Below, in pieces: positions 8,901 to 17,012 of a DNA stretch of 42,478 nt. The notes beneath the pieces were generated by a model. The model ran no database searches and was not told the DNA's origin. It saw nothing but the letters and a program-made list of their open reading frames with translations. The position numbers were made by a program, and so were the translations under genes. This DNA is from Caldilineaceae bacterium (lineage in GTDB: Bacteria; Chloroflexota; Anaerolineae; Caldilineales; Caldilineaceae): positions 1 to 42,478 of the forward strand of contig JALSIX010000132.1 in NCBI GenBank assembly GCA_026989655.1, given 5' to 3'. Each line of letters begins with the position of its first letter. The stretch's first letter is position 1.

Positions 8901-10241
8901 GGGGAGGGGCACCCCGCCCCGACTGCCGTGGAGCCGGACCTCCACATTGCGGGCCGTGGGGCCGCTGAGCAGCCGGGCATAGGCCCGGACGTAGGTGGTC
9001 TTGTTCGCCACCAGGGGAACGTCGTTGTTGGGGTTCGGGTCCAGATCCTGGATGGCCTGGGTGATCTCCAGGCCGTCGGCCTTCAGGTCCCAGGTGATGG
9101 CCGCGGCATCCAGGGGGAGGCGGTAGACGCCGGCCTGGGTGTTGTCCTGGTCCATGAAGTAGACGTAGCGGCTGTCCACCTGGACCCCCGGATCGATGTC
9201 GAGGTAGGGGCGATTCACCACGATGGACTCCGCGGTGCCGCCGCCCAGGGGCAGGCGGCGGATGCGGCCGTCCGGATCTTCGTTGAGCTTGGCGTACTTC
9301 TCGGCAAAGTAGAGGTTGCCGCCCTGGGGCAGAGGGGTGAAGATGCTCCAGTCGTTGTTCGGCGCGGTGTAGAGGACCGAGTCGCTGCAGATCCAGCGGC
9401 CGGGGAGGGGCAAGGGTGTGAATCGGCAGTGGTAGCGGCGGATCCGTTCGGGGCTGGTGTCCTCCACCCAGTAGAGGCTGTATCTCCGCTGGAAGAAGGG
9501 GACGAGGGTGGTCTCATTCGCGTAGTGCAGGTCCCGACCTGTGGTTCCGGGAACGAGCACCTGGGGAGCTGTACAAGGGGTGGAGCTGCAGTCCATGCGG
9601 TTGAGGCCGTTGGTGTCCAGGAAGTAGACCACGCCGTTGACGGCCAGGATGTTGCGGCCGGTGCCCGGGTTCACCCGCCCTGCGTCCAGGATCTGGACGC
9701 CTCCGCCACCGTCCTTGCGCACCCGGAGGACGTTGGCCCGCAGCAGGCCTTCCACGGTGTAGGAATCCATCCAGTAGATGTAGTCGCCGTCGACGGCCAG
9801 CTTGCCCAGAGGCACTCGGGTGGTGGAGATCACCGTGACCGGGTTCTCCGGGTCGTTCGCGGGCCGGAACTCGATGCGCTTGGCGTCCCGGCTGTAGTAG
9901 TAGAGGCCGCTGTCGTCCGCGGCCATGGCCAGGAAGGTGAAGCAGTTGTCCCGGTCCACCGTGGCCAGGGTGCGGATCGTTCCCCGGTAGATGGGCATGC
10001 GCCGCAGGTAGCCGTCGCCGCGGAATTCGCCGCCGTAGCAGCGGTTGGCCCAGTAGAGCAGGCCGCCGCCGGTGGTCCACTCGTTGGGCACGGTCGCGCT
10101 GCTCTCCGCGACGATACGCTCTGGGGCCTCCGTGGGGCCGGTGGGTTCCGCGTGGGCTGGCTGGGGGGCTGGCAGGCCGATGAGGGCCACCAGAAGCCCG
10201 AGCCGTACGATTCGGGAGATCCACTGTCGGGGGATGGCCAT
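5913..10241 (-). CDS. Large secreted metzincin-type metalloprotease with propeller-like N-terminus and C-terminal IPT/TIG domains
   Basis: This is a 1442-residue exported protein. AGGAGG lies six bases before the ATG at 10241. The signal peptide covers residues 1-31 and ends PAHA. Residues about 50-380 repeat short tyrosine-rich strands (YWANR, YIYWMD, YFLDTNG, YFMDQ), suggesting a beta-propeller like DUF5050-type domains. Residues 390-520 look like a CARDB/adhesion Ig fold. Residues about 520-750 hold the peptidase, with HELGHNQGRKH at 665-675 (the HExxHxxGxxH zinc motif; E666 as general base) and a likely Met-turn at M723 (DYMSY). Ig/PKD-like modules and a DOMON/CBM9-like region follow. Two IPT/TIG repeats (1257-1340 and 1345-1430) share GRNFLDGA. 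The extreme C-terminus is YLPLVTR. It probably degrades or binds extracellular polymers. Substrate is unknown and the domain boundaries are approximate. Confidence 0.82.
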   Translation of the reverse strand: MAIPRQWISRIVRLGLLVALIGLPAPQPAHAEPTGPTEAPERIVAESSATVPNEWTTGGGLLYWANRCYGGEFRGDGYLRRMPIYRGTIRTLATVDRDNCFTFLAMAADDSGLYYYSRDAKRIEFRPANDPENPVTVISTTRVPLGKLAVDGDYIYWMDSYTVEGLLRANVLRVRKDGGGGVQILDAGRVNPGTGRNILAVNGVVYFLDTNGLNRMDCSSTPCTAPQVLVPGTTGRDLHYANETTLVPFFQRRYSLYWVEDTSPERIRRYHCRFTPLPLPGRWICSDSVLYTAPNNDWSIFTPLPQGGNLYFAEKYAKLNEDPDGRIRRLPLGGGTAESIVVNRPYLDIDPGVQVDSRYVYFMDQDNTQAGVYRLPLDAAAITWDLKADGLEITQAIQDLDPNPNNDVPLVANKTTYVRAYARLLSGPTARNVEVRLHGSRGGVPLPGSPLSPLNGALALSSAVTYDRANLDDTWLFRLPANWTEEGDITLRLEVDPQGIYDDSRPNNNRLSRTVTFHGKAPVCIVFVPVRTHGPYASLDNPNFWPMVDMAQRLWPTPDYWIYYQTEDIAELGFFSFNPYELPEDNWKVLTSLNVRDFFTDDPDRCDNAGAKTHYVGMVHHSISTQGVLGVAYRDDNVAWVKFPPESPTSSNAFDWPDAGITLAHELGHNQGRKHVDCGGPANPDPNYPYPTNQIGNVSPTGHYGFDPKTRTVIPPNGAADYMSYCNPEWTSDYTWRAIYNSLHSTGAAQAAQVEEVLAGDMVLVTGGINPTAGEGTLNYAWVYPATAMSAGMRTKWLAAMARSQTSQASNGVTYRLRLRDPGGVLLAEQPVTPLESEDLDTETRAFLLTFPAPSGTVATVELLADGTVLDRRAPGTATPTVAIQRPTAGQVVDDVLELQWQAQDPDPDDQLLFSVQYSPDNGATWFSLLTDYPAPPGADTVTLTLQNLAIPGSRPGQARIRVAASDGYHTGLATSPGFTVTNRKPQAFIASPTAGESVPAGETVILRGAGMDVEDGGLSGNALRWRLNGQDRGTGQEVEVAGLAPGDYQAQLTATDSDGQSDTATVNFQVTALGIPQGATPTLDGFCDEAAYGDGVSLLLAPYSDGRQAQVSLVRNGDYLWACFANMAKGSGGPTAFAGLRVDVDNSRDALAQSDDYGFFVAEDGTPFTYAADGAGGFDDPGPGGLTARVSASDSTWNAELRIAKDVLGGWDHRVGLNLGHYWVRFQGDDYEWPFDTVYNRPNTWALTALGELPRLDALTPSSATAGGADLDLVVQGRNFLDGAVVRWNGTDLATRFGSSTVLTATVPAARIASPGTATVTVRNPGGADLVSNALPFPIRSPTPAITGLSPDRAPVQGSGFPLTVEGRNFLDGATVLWDGTALPTTWISATRLRATVAPAHLARRGQVGVAVRNPGPDAPVSEPVAFTVEPRLLYLPLVTR

Positions 10242-10346
10242 GGCTGTCCTCCTCTCTGGTTGGGGGTACGCTCTCCATGGGGAACAGGGGTGGGTCTGTG
10301 CTGCACGTCTCCGTTCCGGGTTCGGGACGGGAGTAGGGCACGGGGC

Positions 10347-10583
10347 TCACCTCGGGGGCTCTGGGCCCGAGTCGTCTCGGGGCAGAATGGGGCCCTCGGA
10401 CAGCAGCGACTCGGGGGTGGCCAGGAACGCGAGCATCTCCTCCAGGCTGTAGAAGTGCCACCGTTGTCCGCTCGGGATGTGCTCGACCTCGCTGTGCCAC
10501 GTCCTTTCGGGCGCGTCCAGGCCGGGTGGGCACCACATGCGGACGATGAGGCAGATGTACACCCGGCCGCGTTCACCCATCAT
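10347..10583 (-). CDS. Small conserved-looking protein of unknown function
   Basis: The gene encodes 78 residues. The N-terminal half has alternating hydrophobic strands (RVYICLIVRMW). The centre reads WHSEVEHIPSGQRWHFYSLEEMLAFL, a pattern I recognise from short Chloroflexota proteins encoded near regulators and surface proteins. The C-terminus is a proline-rich tail. There is no signal peptide or membrane segment, so it is probably cytoplasmic. Two ATGs are adjacent (10583, 10580) and no clear Shine-Dalgarno is visible, so the start is uncertain. It lies between the BTAD-type regulator gene (164 bases upstream) and the protease gene (105 bases downstream), all on the minus strand, and may be cotranscribed with either. 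Its function is unknown. Confidence 0.6.
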   Translation of the reverse strand: MMGERGRVYICLIVRMWCPPGLDAPERTWHSEVEHIPSGQRWHFYSLEEMLAFLATPESLLSEGPILPRDDSGPEPPR

Positions 10584-10747
10584 GCCGGCCGTCCACGCGG
10601 TTCTTCCAGGCGAGCTCTATCCCCTGTCGCGGGTTCCAGTGGGGCGGGGCGCTTGCTCGCCTCCATCGTCTTCACTGTAGCAGGGGAGGTTCTACAGAGT
10701 CTCCACGCGATGAAAGGAGGGGCGGAACAGGGGAGCGTTCTTGGACC

Positions 10748-13700
10748 TCACTCCAGGAGGGTCTCTTTCCAGAACCACCACTTGAGGGGCGATACCGGGA
10801 GGATGCGCACCCAGGGCTTGAGCACCAGGGACCAGCGGGAGTAGGCCAGGGGCACGATGGGCAGCTCCTCCATGAGGAGAGCATCGGCCTGACGGGCGAG
10901 TCGGGCTCGTTCTTCCGGATCCCGACTGGACATGAGCTCCCGTACCCGGGCCTGGTAGTCCGGATGGCACCACCCGGTCCATGCCTGCAGGGGGAGGACC
11001 CGGAGGAAGCTGTCCGGGTCGGGGTAGTCGGCCACCCATCCGGCCAGGAAGAGGGGCGGATGGGGCCCCTGTTGGATCCGGTGCATGTAGGTGTCCCAGG
11101 GGAGGGTCTCCAGCCCGATCTCCACGCCCAGGACCTGGCGCCAGAGGCGCTGGAGGTAGGCGCCTGCGCTCTCGGCCCCGGGAAAGATGGGCATGGTCAG
11201 CTCTGGGAAGCCGTGTCCTCGGGGGTATCCGGCCTGGGCCAACAGGGCCCGGGCCTGGGCCGGGGCATAGGTGAGGCCTGGGTTGGGGAGGTGGCCGGGC
11301 ATCTCGGGCGGAATCAGGCCTCCCTGGGCAGGGACGAGATCGCCCCAGATGACCTGGGCCAGGGCCAACCGGTCGGTGCCCAGGGCAAAGGCCCGACGCA
11401 CCCGGACATCCGCGAAGGGAGGGGTTCGGGTGTCGAAGCCCAGGAAACGGACGAAGAAGTTGTGCGCCGAGAGGAGATGGTGGGCGTGTTGGCGTCGGAT
11501 CTGGGCCAGGATCTGGGGCGGCAGGCCCCAGCGGAGGGTGAACACGTCCAGGCTGTCCTGGCGGAAACGCGCCCACTTGGCCTCCTTCGCGGCGGGGGAG
11601 AGGCCCAGGTAGAGGATCACGTCCTCCACGTTTCCGGGCCAACGGCCCCGGTAGTTCCCGTTCCGGGAGAGGATTACCCGGCCGTGTTCGCTCCATTCCA
11701 CCAGCCGGAAGGGGCCATTGGTGACCAGTGTGTCCGGCCGCCACTGGCCGTGGGCTTCCGGGTCCATTCGGTGGTGCGGCACGGGCCGGGCCACGGGATG
11801 GGCGATCAGGTGCGGGAAGAAGCTGCAGGGGGCCTCCAGCTCCACCAGGAGGGTCAGGTCGTCCAGCGCGTGGATGCCCACCTCCTCGGGGTTGTCCCGG
11901 TGGCCCTGTGCGTAGGCGGCTGCTCCTCGGATGGGGAAGAGCAGCCGGGCCAGCGGGCTGGGGTGCTTGGGGTCCAGCACCCGACGCCAGGCCACCACGA
12001 AGTCCTGGGCGGTGACGGGATGGCCGTCGCTCCAGGTGCAGTCTGTCCGCAGGTGGAAGACATACTGGCGTCCGTCGGCCAGGATGTCCCAGCCCCGGGC
12101 CACGTCGGGAAGGACATCCATGTTCGGGTCCCACTCGGCCAGGCCGCTGAACAGGTGTTCGATGACGCCCAGGGAGTTGGGATCCTGGGCCCGGCCGGGG
12201 TCCAGGGTGGACAGGTGGGGCCAGTCCACCCGGAGCGGTCGGGGAGCCGGCGGCAGGTCTGGGGTGGTGGGGGCCCGTTGTTGCCGTTCGAAGCCCTCGT
12301 GGTAGGAGCGCTGGGCATGGTGGAAGTCGAAGGCCAGGTGGTGGGCCAGCCCCAGGCGCAGCAGGGTGTGGGCCGCGCCTTCCTCATCGTCCAGGGCCTG
12401 TTGGAGGGCCAGGGCCCGCTCGTAGTGGTGCACGGCGTCCCGGTAGGCGTGGAGGCGCCGGGCCTGGTCCCCGGCCCGCAGCCAGTAGGCCGTGGCCTCT
12501 CGGAGCTCGCCGGCCCGCTGGAGGTGGTGGGCGAGGGTCGGGACATCGCTGGGCGTGAGCCGCTGCAGGGCCCGGGCGGCCCGCCGGTGGAGGATCTGCC
12601 GCCGGCTGTGCAGCATCTCCCGGTACACCTGCTCGCGCACCAGCTCGTGGACAAAGCGGATGGTGTGCCCCTCCTCCCAGAGCAGGCCCCGGGCCACCAG
12701 GTCCTCCAGGGCATCCAGGGTCTGGTCCTCGCCCTGGCCGCTGGTCGCGGCCAGGGCCTCCACGGAGAAGCGGACACCCAGGACAGCCGCGGCCTCCAGG
12801 GCATGTCGGCTCTGGGGGGGAAGGTGTCGGAGACGGTGTCGGACGGTCTCCTCCACGGCCGTGGGAGGAGGGATCTGGTCCAGCCGGCGAGAGACCGCCT
12901 CGGGGTCCAGGTGGGGCTCCTTTCCCGCCAGAAGGCTGTGGAGGATCTCCAACAGGAAGAAAGGGTTGCCCCCGGTGCGACGGTGGAGGGCTCGGCTCAA
13001 CGTCTGGGCGGCCTCTCCGTTGCCCAGCAGATGGTGCACCAGGAGCTGGACCGCGTCCTCGTCCAGACCTGTGAGGAGGATCTCCGGGGGAGCCTGGGGA
13101 CCCAGGCGGCGTCGGAGCGGCTCGGCCTGGGGCCTGTGTTCGGTGCGATAGGTGGCCAGGACCAGGATGGGCCGGCTGTGGATGGAGGGCAGCCAGTGGC
13201 TCAACCAGTCCTGGGTGGCGTGGTCCAGCCAGTGGAGGTTGTCCAGGCAGACCAGCAGGGGTGGATGTCGGCGGGCCAGGCCGTGGAAGAGCTCGTCCAG
13301 GGCCAGGAAGAGCTGACGGGATTCGTGGCCGGGGGGAAGCTGTTCCGGGGGAGGCAGCCCGGGGCATGCCCGGTGGAGCTCGGGGAGAAGGCGGGCCACT
13401 TGGGACAGCCGGGTTGGGGAGACCGGCAGGCCCTGCCAGTCCACCTGGGGCAGGAGGGTGCGCAGGCCCTGGAGCAGGGCCCCGTAGGGCATGTCCTGCT
13501 CGCTCTCGTCGCTCTGGACACAGAGGGGCTGGGCATTGGAGGGCAGGCTGGCCACGAACTCCTGGAGGAGCCGAGTTTTGCCGATGCCCGGCTCGCCCGC
13601 GATGAAGATCCCGGTCCCTCGGCCCATGCGCGCCTGGGCAAAGGCCTGATGGAGCCGTTCCAACACGGGGCCCCGACCCACGAAGGGCGTGGTGATGGGG

Positions 13701-14485
13701 AAGGAGAGCCGCCAATGGAGCGTGGGCCGCATCGAGGAGGTGGGCTGCCCGCCCAGGGCGGCCTCGTACGCGGCCCGGGTTTCGGGCAGAGGTTCCACCT
13801 CCAGCTCCCGGGCCAGCACCTCTGCGCAGCGGGCGAACTGGCGGCCTGCGGCTTCCCGATCGCCCAGGGCTCCGTAGAGGCGGATGAGCCGGCGGTGGAT
13901 GGGTTCGGCCAGCTCGTCCAGCTCCAGGTACCGTTGGGCCCACTGGATGGCCTGGGCCAGGTGGCCGGCCTGTTCCTCCCGCTCCATCAGCCCGGCCAAC
14001 AGGGACAGGAAGCGACGTTCCCAGGTATGGCGCTCCCGGAGCAGCCAGATCTGGTACTCACCCGAGCCGGGAAGCTCGAACCCCTCCAGAAAGGCACCCC
14101 GATAGAGGCCGGCGGCCTCTCGCAGCGCGTCCAGGGTGGGATAGGCCTGGGCCAGGGGACGCTCCAGGGCCCAGGTGTCCACCCAGACCCGGTTGGGATC
14201 CAGGGTGAGATGGTCCTCTCGACGCTGGAGCAGGGAGGCATCGGGCAGGGTCTGTTGGAGGAGGTAGAGCAGCCGGCTGAGGTTGGTCCGGGCTGTTGCT
14301 GGGCGCCCTTCGGGCCAGAAGAGGGCACAGAGGAGATCCCGGGACACCGGGTGGGGATAGACGGCCAGGCGGTAGAGGAGGGCACGGACCTGGCGCCGTG
14401 GGATGGAGAGGGGCGTTCCCTGCCAGGTAAGCCGTGGAGGGCCGAGCAGCTCGATGCGCAGGGCCGGATTCGGAGGGACGTTCAT
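10748..14485 (-). CDS. BTAD/AAA transcriptional regulator fused to a peptide-binding (SBP_bac_5) domain
   Basis: I chose the ATG at 14485 because the recognisable winged-helix domain begins nine residues later. The longer frame has an uncharacteristic Arg/Pro-rich extension. The product has 1245 residues. Residues 9-105 are an OmpR/SARP-type DNA-binding domain and 110-245 a helical BTAD domain. An AAA/NB-type ATPase follows, with Walker A GEPGIGKT (297-304) and Walker B LLVCLDNLHWLD (410-421), then helical TPR-like repeats to about 735. From about 748 to the end lies a whole extracytoplasmic solute-binding family 5 domain (oligopeptide/nickel type), here without a signal peptide, so it must act in the cytoplasm. 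The architecture suggests a one-component regulator that senses a peptide or similar ligand. It is downstream of manA, separated by a hairpin, and probably has its own promoter. Confidence 0.85.
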   Translation of the reverse strand: MNVPPNPALRIELLGPPRLTWQGTPLSIPRRQVRALLYRLAVYPHPVSRDLLCALFWPEGRPATARTNLSRLLYLLQQTLPDASLLQRREDHLTLDPNRVWVDTWALERPLAQAYPTLDALREAAGLYRGAFLEGFELPGSGEYQIWLLRERHTWERRFLSLLAGLMEREEQAGHLAQAIQWAQRYLELDELAEPIHRRLIRLYGALGDREAAGRQFARCAEVLARELEVEPLPETRAAYEAALGGQPTSSMRPTLHWRLSFPITTPFVGRGPVLERLHQAFAQARMGRGTGIFIAGEPGIGKTRLLQEFVASLPSNAQPLCVQSDESEQDMPYGALLQGLRTLLPQVDWQGLPVSPTRLSQVARLLPELHRACPGLPPPEQLPPGHESRQLFLALDELFHGLARRHPPLLVCLDNLHWLDHATQDWLSHWLPSIHSRPILVLATYRTEHRPQAEPLRRRLGPQAPPEILLTGLDEDAVQLLVHHLLGNGEAAQTLSRALHRRTGGNPFFLLEILHSLLAGKEPHLDPEAVSRRLDQIPPPTAVEETVRHRLRHLPPQSRHALEAAAVLGVRFSVEALAATSGQGEDQTLDALEDLVARGLLWEEGHTIRFVHELVREQVYREMLHSRRQILHRRAARALQRLTPSDVPTLAHHLQRAGELREATAYWLRAGDQARRLHAYRDAVHHYERALALQQALDDEEGAAHTLLRLGLAHHLAFDFHHAQRSYHEGFERQQRAPTTPDLPPAPRPLRVDWPHLSTLDPGRAQDPNSLGVIEHLFSGLAEWDPNMDVLPDVARGWDILADGRQYVFHLRTDCTWSDGHPVTAQDFVVAWRRVLDPKHPSPLARLLFPIRGAAAYAQGHRDNPEEVGIHALDDLTLLVELEAPCSFFPHLIAHPVARPVPHHRMDPEAHGQWRPDTLVTNGPFRLVEWSEHGRVILSRNGNYRGRWPGNVEDVILYLGLSPAAKEAKWARFRQDSLDVFTLRWGLPPQILAQIRRQHAHHLLSAHNFFVRFLGFDTRTPPFADVRVRRAFALGTDRLALAQVIWGDLVPAQGGLIPPEMPGHLPNPGLTYAPAQARALLAQAGYPRGHGFPELTMPIFPGAESAGAYLQRLWRQVLGVEIGLETLPWDTYMHRIQQGPHPPLFLAGWVADYPDPDSFLRVLPLQAWTGWCHPDYQARVRELMSSRDPEERARLARQADALLMEELPIVPLAYSRWSLVLKPWVRILPVSPLKWWFWKETLLE

Positions 14486-14610
14486 CTGGGCCGGATGTGG
14501 AGGAGCGACGGCAGAGCTGCCGGCCGCGACCAAGATGCCCTTTGCCCTCAGGATAGCCTGGCCCGGCCCCCTGTGTCTGTGGGCTGTTTCACAGTTTCTG
14601 GGGTCCGGGT

Positions 14611-14633
14611 CTCGGTGCCCCAAGGACACCGAG
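14611..14633 (-). terminator. Hairpin downstream of manA
   Basis: A 7-bp stem (CTCGGTG at 14611-14617 with CACCGAG at 14627-14633) begins about 22 bases past the manA stop on the minus strand. There is no U-tract. It plausibly ends the rsgA-pcrA-transporter-manA unit before the BTAD regulator gene. Confidence 0.4.
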
Positions 14634-14654
14634 GTCGGCTTCCTGGAGCGGCGT

Positions 14655-15659
14655 TCAGGGGCCGGGGACAAAGACCCGGAGCAGGTGGCTGGAGACGAGG
14701 GGCTCCAGGGTGAACTTCCCCAGGGAGGCCGGGATCAGGGTCCAGGAGGTGGGCTCCAGGGGCACCGGCTCCCCGGCCCAGTGGATCTGGGCCCGGCCCG
14801 AGAGCAGCCCCCAGATCTGGAAGGTCGCGTCGTCCGTCTCCCCCGGGAGACCATGCCCTGGGTCCATCCACCAACGCTCGGTCTGGAAGTGGGGGCAGCG
14901 GACCAGCAGCTCGGCCCGGTGGCCTGTGCCGCTCTCCAGGGGCTGGGGGGACACCGGGCCGGGCTCCACCTGGCCCCAGTCGATGACTTCCAGGGCCTTG
15001 CGGAGGTGGAGGGGACGGGGCTTGCCGTCGTCTCCCACCCGTCCCCAGTCGTAGAGGCGGTAGGTGGTATCGCTGGCCTGCTGGATCTCGGCCACGATGA
15101 GGCCGGGGCCCAGGGCATGGACGGTGCCCGCGGGCACGAAGATCACGTCGCCCTGATGCACCTGGAGCCGGTGGAGGCAGCTCTCGATCTGGCCCTCGGC
15201 CAGGGCCTGCTGGAACCTCGCCGGATCCACGCCCCGGCGCAGCCCCAGGATCAGCTCCGCGCCGGGCTCCGCGTGGAGCACCACCCACATCTCGGTCTTG
15301 CCCAGGTCCTGTTCGTGGGCCAGGGCGTACTCGTCGTCGGGATGGACCTGGACCGAGAGCCAGCGGTTGGCGTCCAGCAGCTTCACCAACAGGGGGAAAC
15401 GTCCCAGCTCCAGGGCTCGTCGGCTGCGTTGGCCCACCAGTTCGACACCGAACCGGGCCACCAGGTCGCCCAGTGGGGTGCCGGCCAGCGGCCCGTTCGC
15501 GACAGGGGTCTGGCCGTGGGGGTGCGCGGAGATCTCCCAGCTCTCCGCGATCCGGCCGGGGGGCAGGGGACGGCCGAGCACCCGTTCCAGGTTCCGGCCT
15601 CCCCAGATGTAGTGCCGGTACACGGGTCGAAAGCGCAGGGGATACAGCTCCGTGGCCAT
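14655..15659 (-). CDS. manA: Type I mannose-6-phosphate isomerase
   Basis: This enzyme interconverts mannose 6-phosphate and fructose 6-phosphate in the cytoplasm, feeding mannose into glycolysis or supplying GDP-mannose precursors. The start is the ATG at 15659, preceded by GAGACGAGGG. The product has 334 residues, the size of short Bacillus-type ManA. Zinc ligands fit the cupin pattern: SVQVHPDD (Q104, H106), E123 in GKTEMW, and H181 in VPAGTVHALG. The stretch EIQQASDTTYRLYDW (191-205) is typical of the family. It starts 11 bases after the stop of the AI-2E-type transporter gene and is the last gene of that unit. Confidence is high for the family. Sugar specificity is inferred. Confidence 0.93.
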   Translation of the reverse strand: MATELYPLRFRPVYRHYIWGGRNLERVLGRPLPPGRIAESWEISAHPHGQTPVANGPLAGTPLGDLVARFGVELVGQRSRRALELGRFPLLVKLLDANRWLSVQVHPDDEYALAHEQDLGKTEMWVVLHAEPGAELILGLRRGVDPARFQQALAEGQIESCLHRLQVHQGDVIFVPAGTVHALGPGLIVAEIQQASDTTYRLYDWGRVGDDGKPRPLHLRKALEVIDWGQVEPGPVSPQPLESGTGHRAELLVRCPHFQTERWWMDPGHGLPGETDDATFQIWGLLSGRAQIHWAGEPVPLEPTSWTLIPASLGKFTLEPLVSSHLLRVFVPGP

Positions 15660-15670
15660 GGTCCCTCGTC

Positions 15671-16966
15671 TCATCCGTCTTGGGGGGGATCGGACCCGAC
15701 CCGGGTCTCGGGAAATGGAGGCAGATCCAGCATCTTGCGCCAGGTGTATCGTCCCAGGATCTTCAGGGACGCCACCACGGGCGCGGCCAGGATGGCTCCC
15801 AGGATCCCGGCCAGGGACGCGCCCATGAGCACGCTGATCATCACCAGCAGGGGGTGGAGGTCCAGGGCACCGCCCACGATCCGGGGGACCAGGATGTTGT
15901 TCTCCAGCTGTTGGATCAGGAACATGGCCCCGGCCACCGCCAACACGTAGGTGAGGGGGGAGAGGCCCCACACGTTCTCCGGCTGGAACAGGGCCACCAG
16001 CACCGCGGCCCCGCCCGCGATGAGGGGGCCGATGATGGGAAGGAACTCCATGGCCCCGGCCAGGAGGCCCAGCCCCAGGGCGTTGCTCACATCCAACAGG
16101 CTGAGGGCCAGGCTGACCACCGCGAAGATGACCAGGGCCAGGATCACCTGCCCTCGGAGATAGGCGCCCCAGACACGGCTGATCTGGGCCATGAGCCGCT
16201 CCGCGTCGGCCCGATAGCCTGTCTGTTGGGCCGCGTGGGCGATGGCCCGGCTGAAGTGGGGCAGGTCGATGGCGATGTAGATGGAGATCACGGAGATGAA
16301 GAAGAGCCAGCCCACCACGTTCACGGTGGCGCTGACGATGCCCGCGGCCAGGCTCCCCCCTCGGGTGAAGATGGGCCGGATCAGGTCCACCAACTGGGCG
16401 GCCAGTACCTCGCCGTTGGGAAGCTGGGGCCACAGACGTTCCAGGGGCAACACCGCTGGGCCTATGGCCACGGCCTCGGGCAGCCGTTCCGGTAGGGTCT
16501 GGGCCAGGGCCACGGCCTGTTCGAACCAGGTGGGCACCCGTTGGGAGAGGACCACCGCCTGTTGGAAGGTGGTGAAGCCCACCGCGGAGAGCCCCACCAG
16601 CACCGCCAGAGCCAGCCCGCTGTAGACCAGGAGGACCACTCCGCTCCGGTGGAGGCGGGTCCGGCGATCGATCTGGGTGATGAGTGGGTGGGTGAGGTAG
16701 GCCAGCAGCATGGCCAACACCAGGGGCTGGATCAGGGTGCGAAAGCGCCAGACCAGGAGCCCCGCGAGGACCAGCCCGGTGACGGCCACAATGGCCTTGG
16801 TCAGGGGGCTCCAGGGCGGCGACTCCTCCTGGGGGAGGGGGAGGAGGACCTGGGGCTCGGGCCTCTGGGGTGGCCCGGAGTCGGGCCGGGCCTCCACCGC
16901 CGCGGTGGAGGCCTCCTGGGGCGTCAACGGGACAACGGGCTCGGGCATGGTGGGAGCTTCGGCCAT
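15671..16966 (-). CDS. AI-2E family (PF01594-type) membrane transporter
   Basis: The product has 431 residues from the ATG at 16966. The longer frame begins inside the end of pcrA with an unlikely Arg/Pro-rich stretch. The first 55 residues are a Pro/Glu-rich cytoplasmic tail. Two membrane helices (about 56-98), a large amphipathic middle region (about 125-200) and further helices to the C-terminus follow the AI-2E transporter pattern. Hallmarks are [15 protein letters not shown] and [21 protein letters not shown] near the C-terminal third. The family includes TqsA and sodium/proton antiporters, so the name does not prove autoinducer transport. It follows pcrA by 46 bases and precedes manA by 11. 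The start is somewhat uncertain because no strong Shine-Dalgarno precedes it, and a second ATG lies six codons downstream. Confidence 0.88.
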   Translation of the reverse strand: MAEAPTMPEPVVPLTPQEASTAAVEARPDSGPPQRPEPQVLLPLPQEESPPWSPLTKAIVAVTGLVLAGLLVWRFRTLIQPLVLAMLLAYLTHPLITQIDRRTRLHRSGVVLLVYSGLALAVLVGLSAVGFTTFQQAVVLSQRVPTWFEQAVALAQTLPERLPEAVAIGPAVLPLERLWPQLPNGEVLAAQLVDLIRPIFTRGGSLAAGIVSATVNVVGWLFFISVISIYIAIDLPHFSRAIAHAAQQTGYRADAERLMAQISRVWGAYLRGQVILALVIFAVVSLALSLLDVSNALGLGLLAGAMEFLPIIGPLIAGGAAVLVALFQPENVWGLSPLTYVLAVAGAMFLIQQLENNILVPRIVGGALDLHPLLVMISVLMGASLAGILGAILAAPVVASLKILGRYTWRKMLDLPPFPETRVGSDPPQDG

Positions 16967-17012
16967 GGCAAGGACGCTGGGTCGGGTGGGGCAGGGGCCC
17001 GGGCCCCCGCGG

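Noticed and set aside
5883-10844. A 1653-codon open frame on the plus strand opposite the protease gene
   Set aside because: It is the antisense shadow of a GC-rich gene: Gly/Ala/Val/His-rich, without domain motifs, and it runs through the Shine-Dalgarno and signal peptide of the real gene.
10964-14713. A 1249-codon plus-strand open frame opposite the BTAD regulator
   Set aside because: It has the same low-complexity Gly/Gln/Val composition, has no ribosome-binding site, and opposes a gene with clear Walker motifs.
15671-16966. Reading the AI-2E-family gene as evidence of autoinducer-2 signalling
   Set aside because: The family includes ion antiporters, and no luxS or lsr gene is present.
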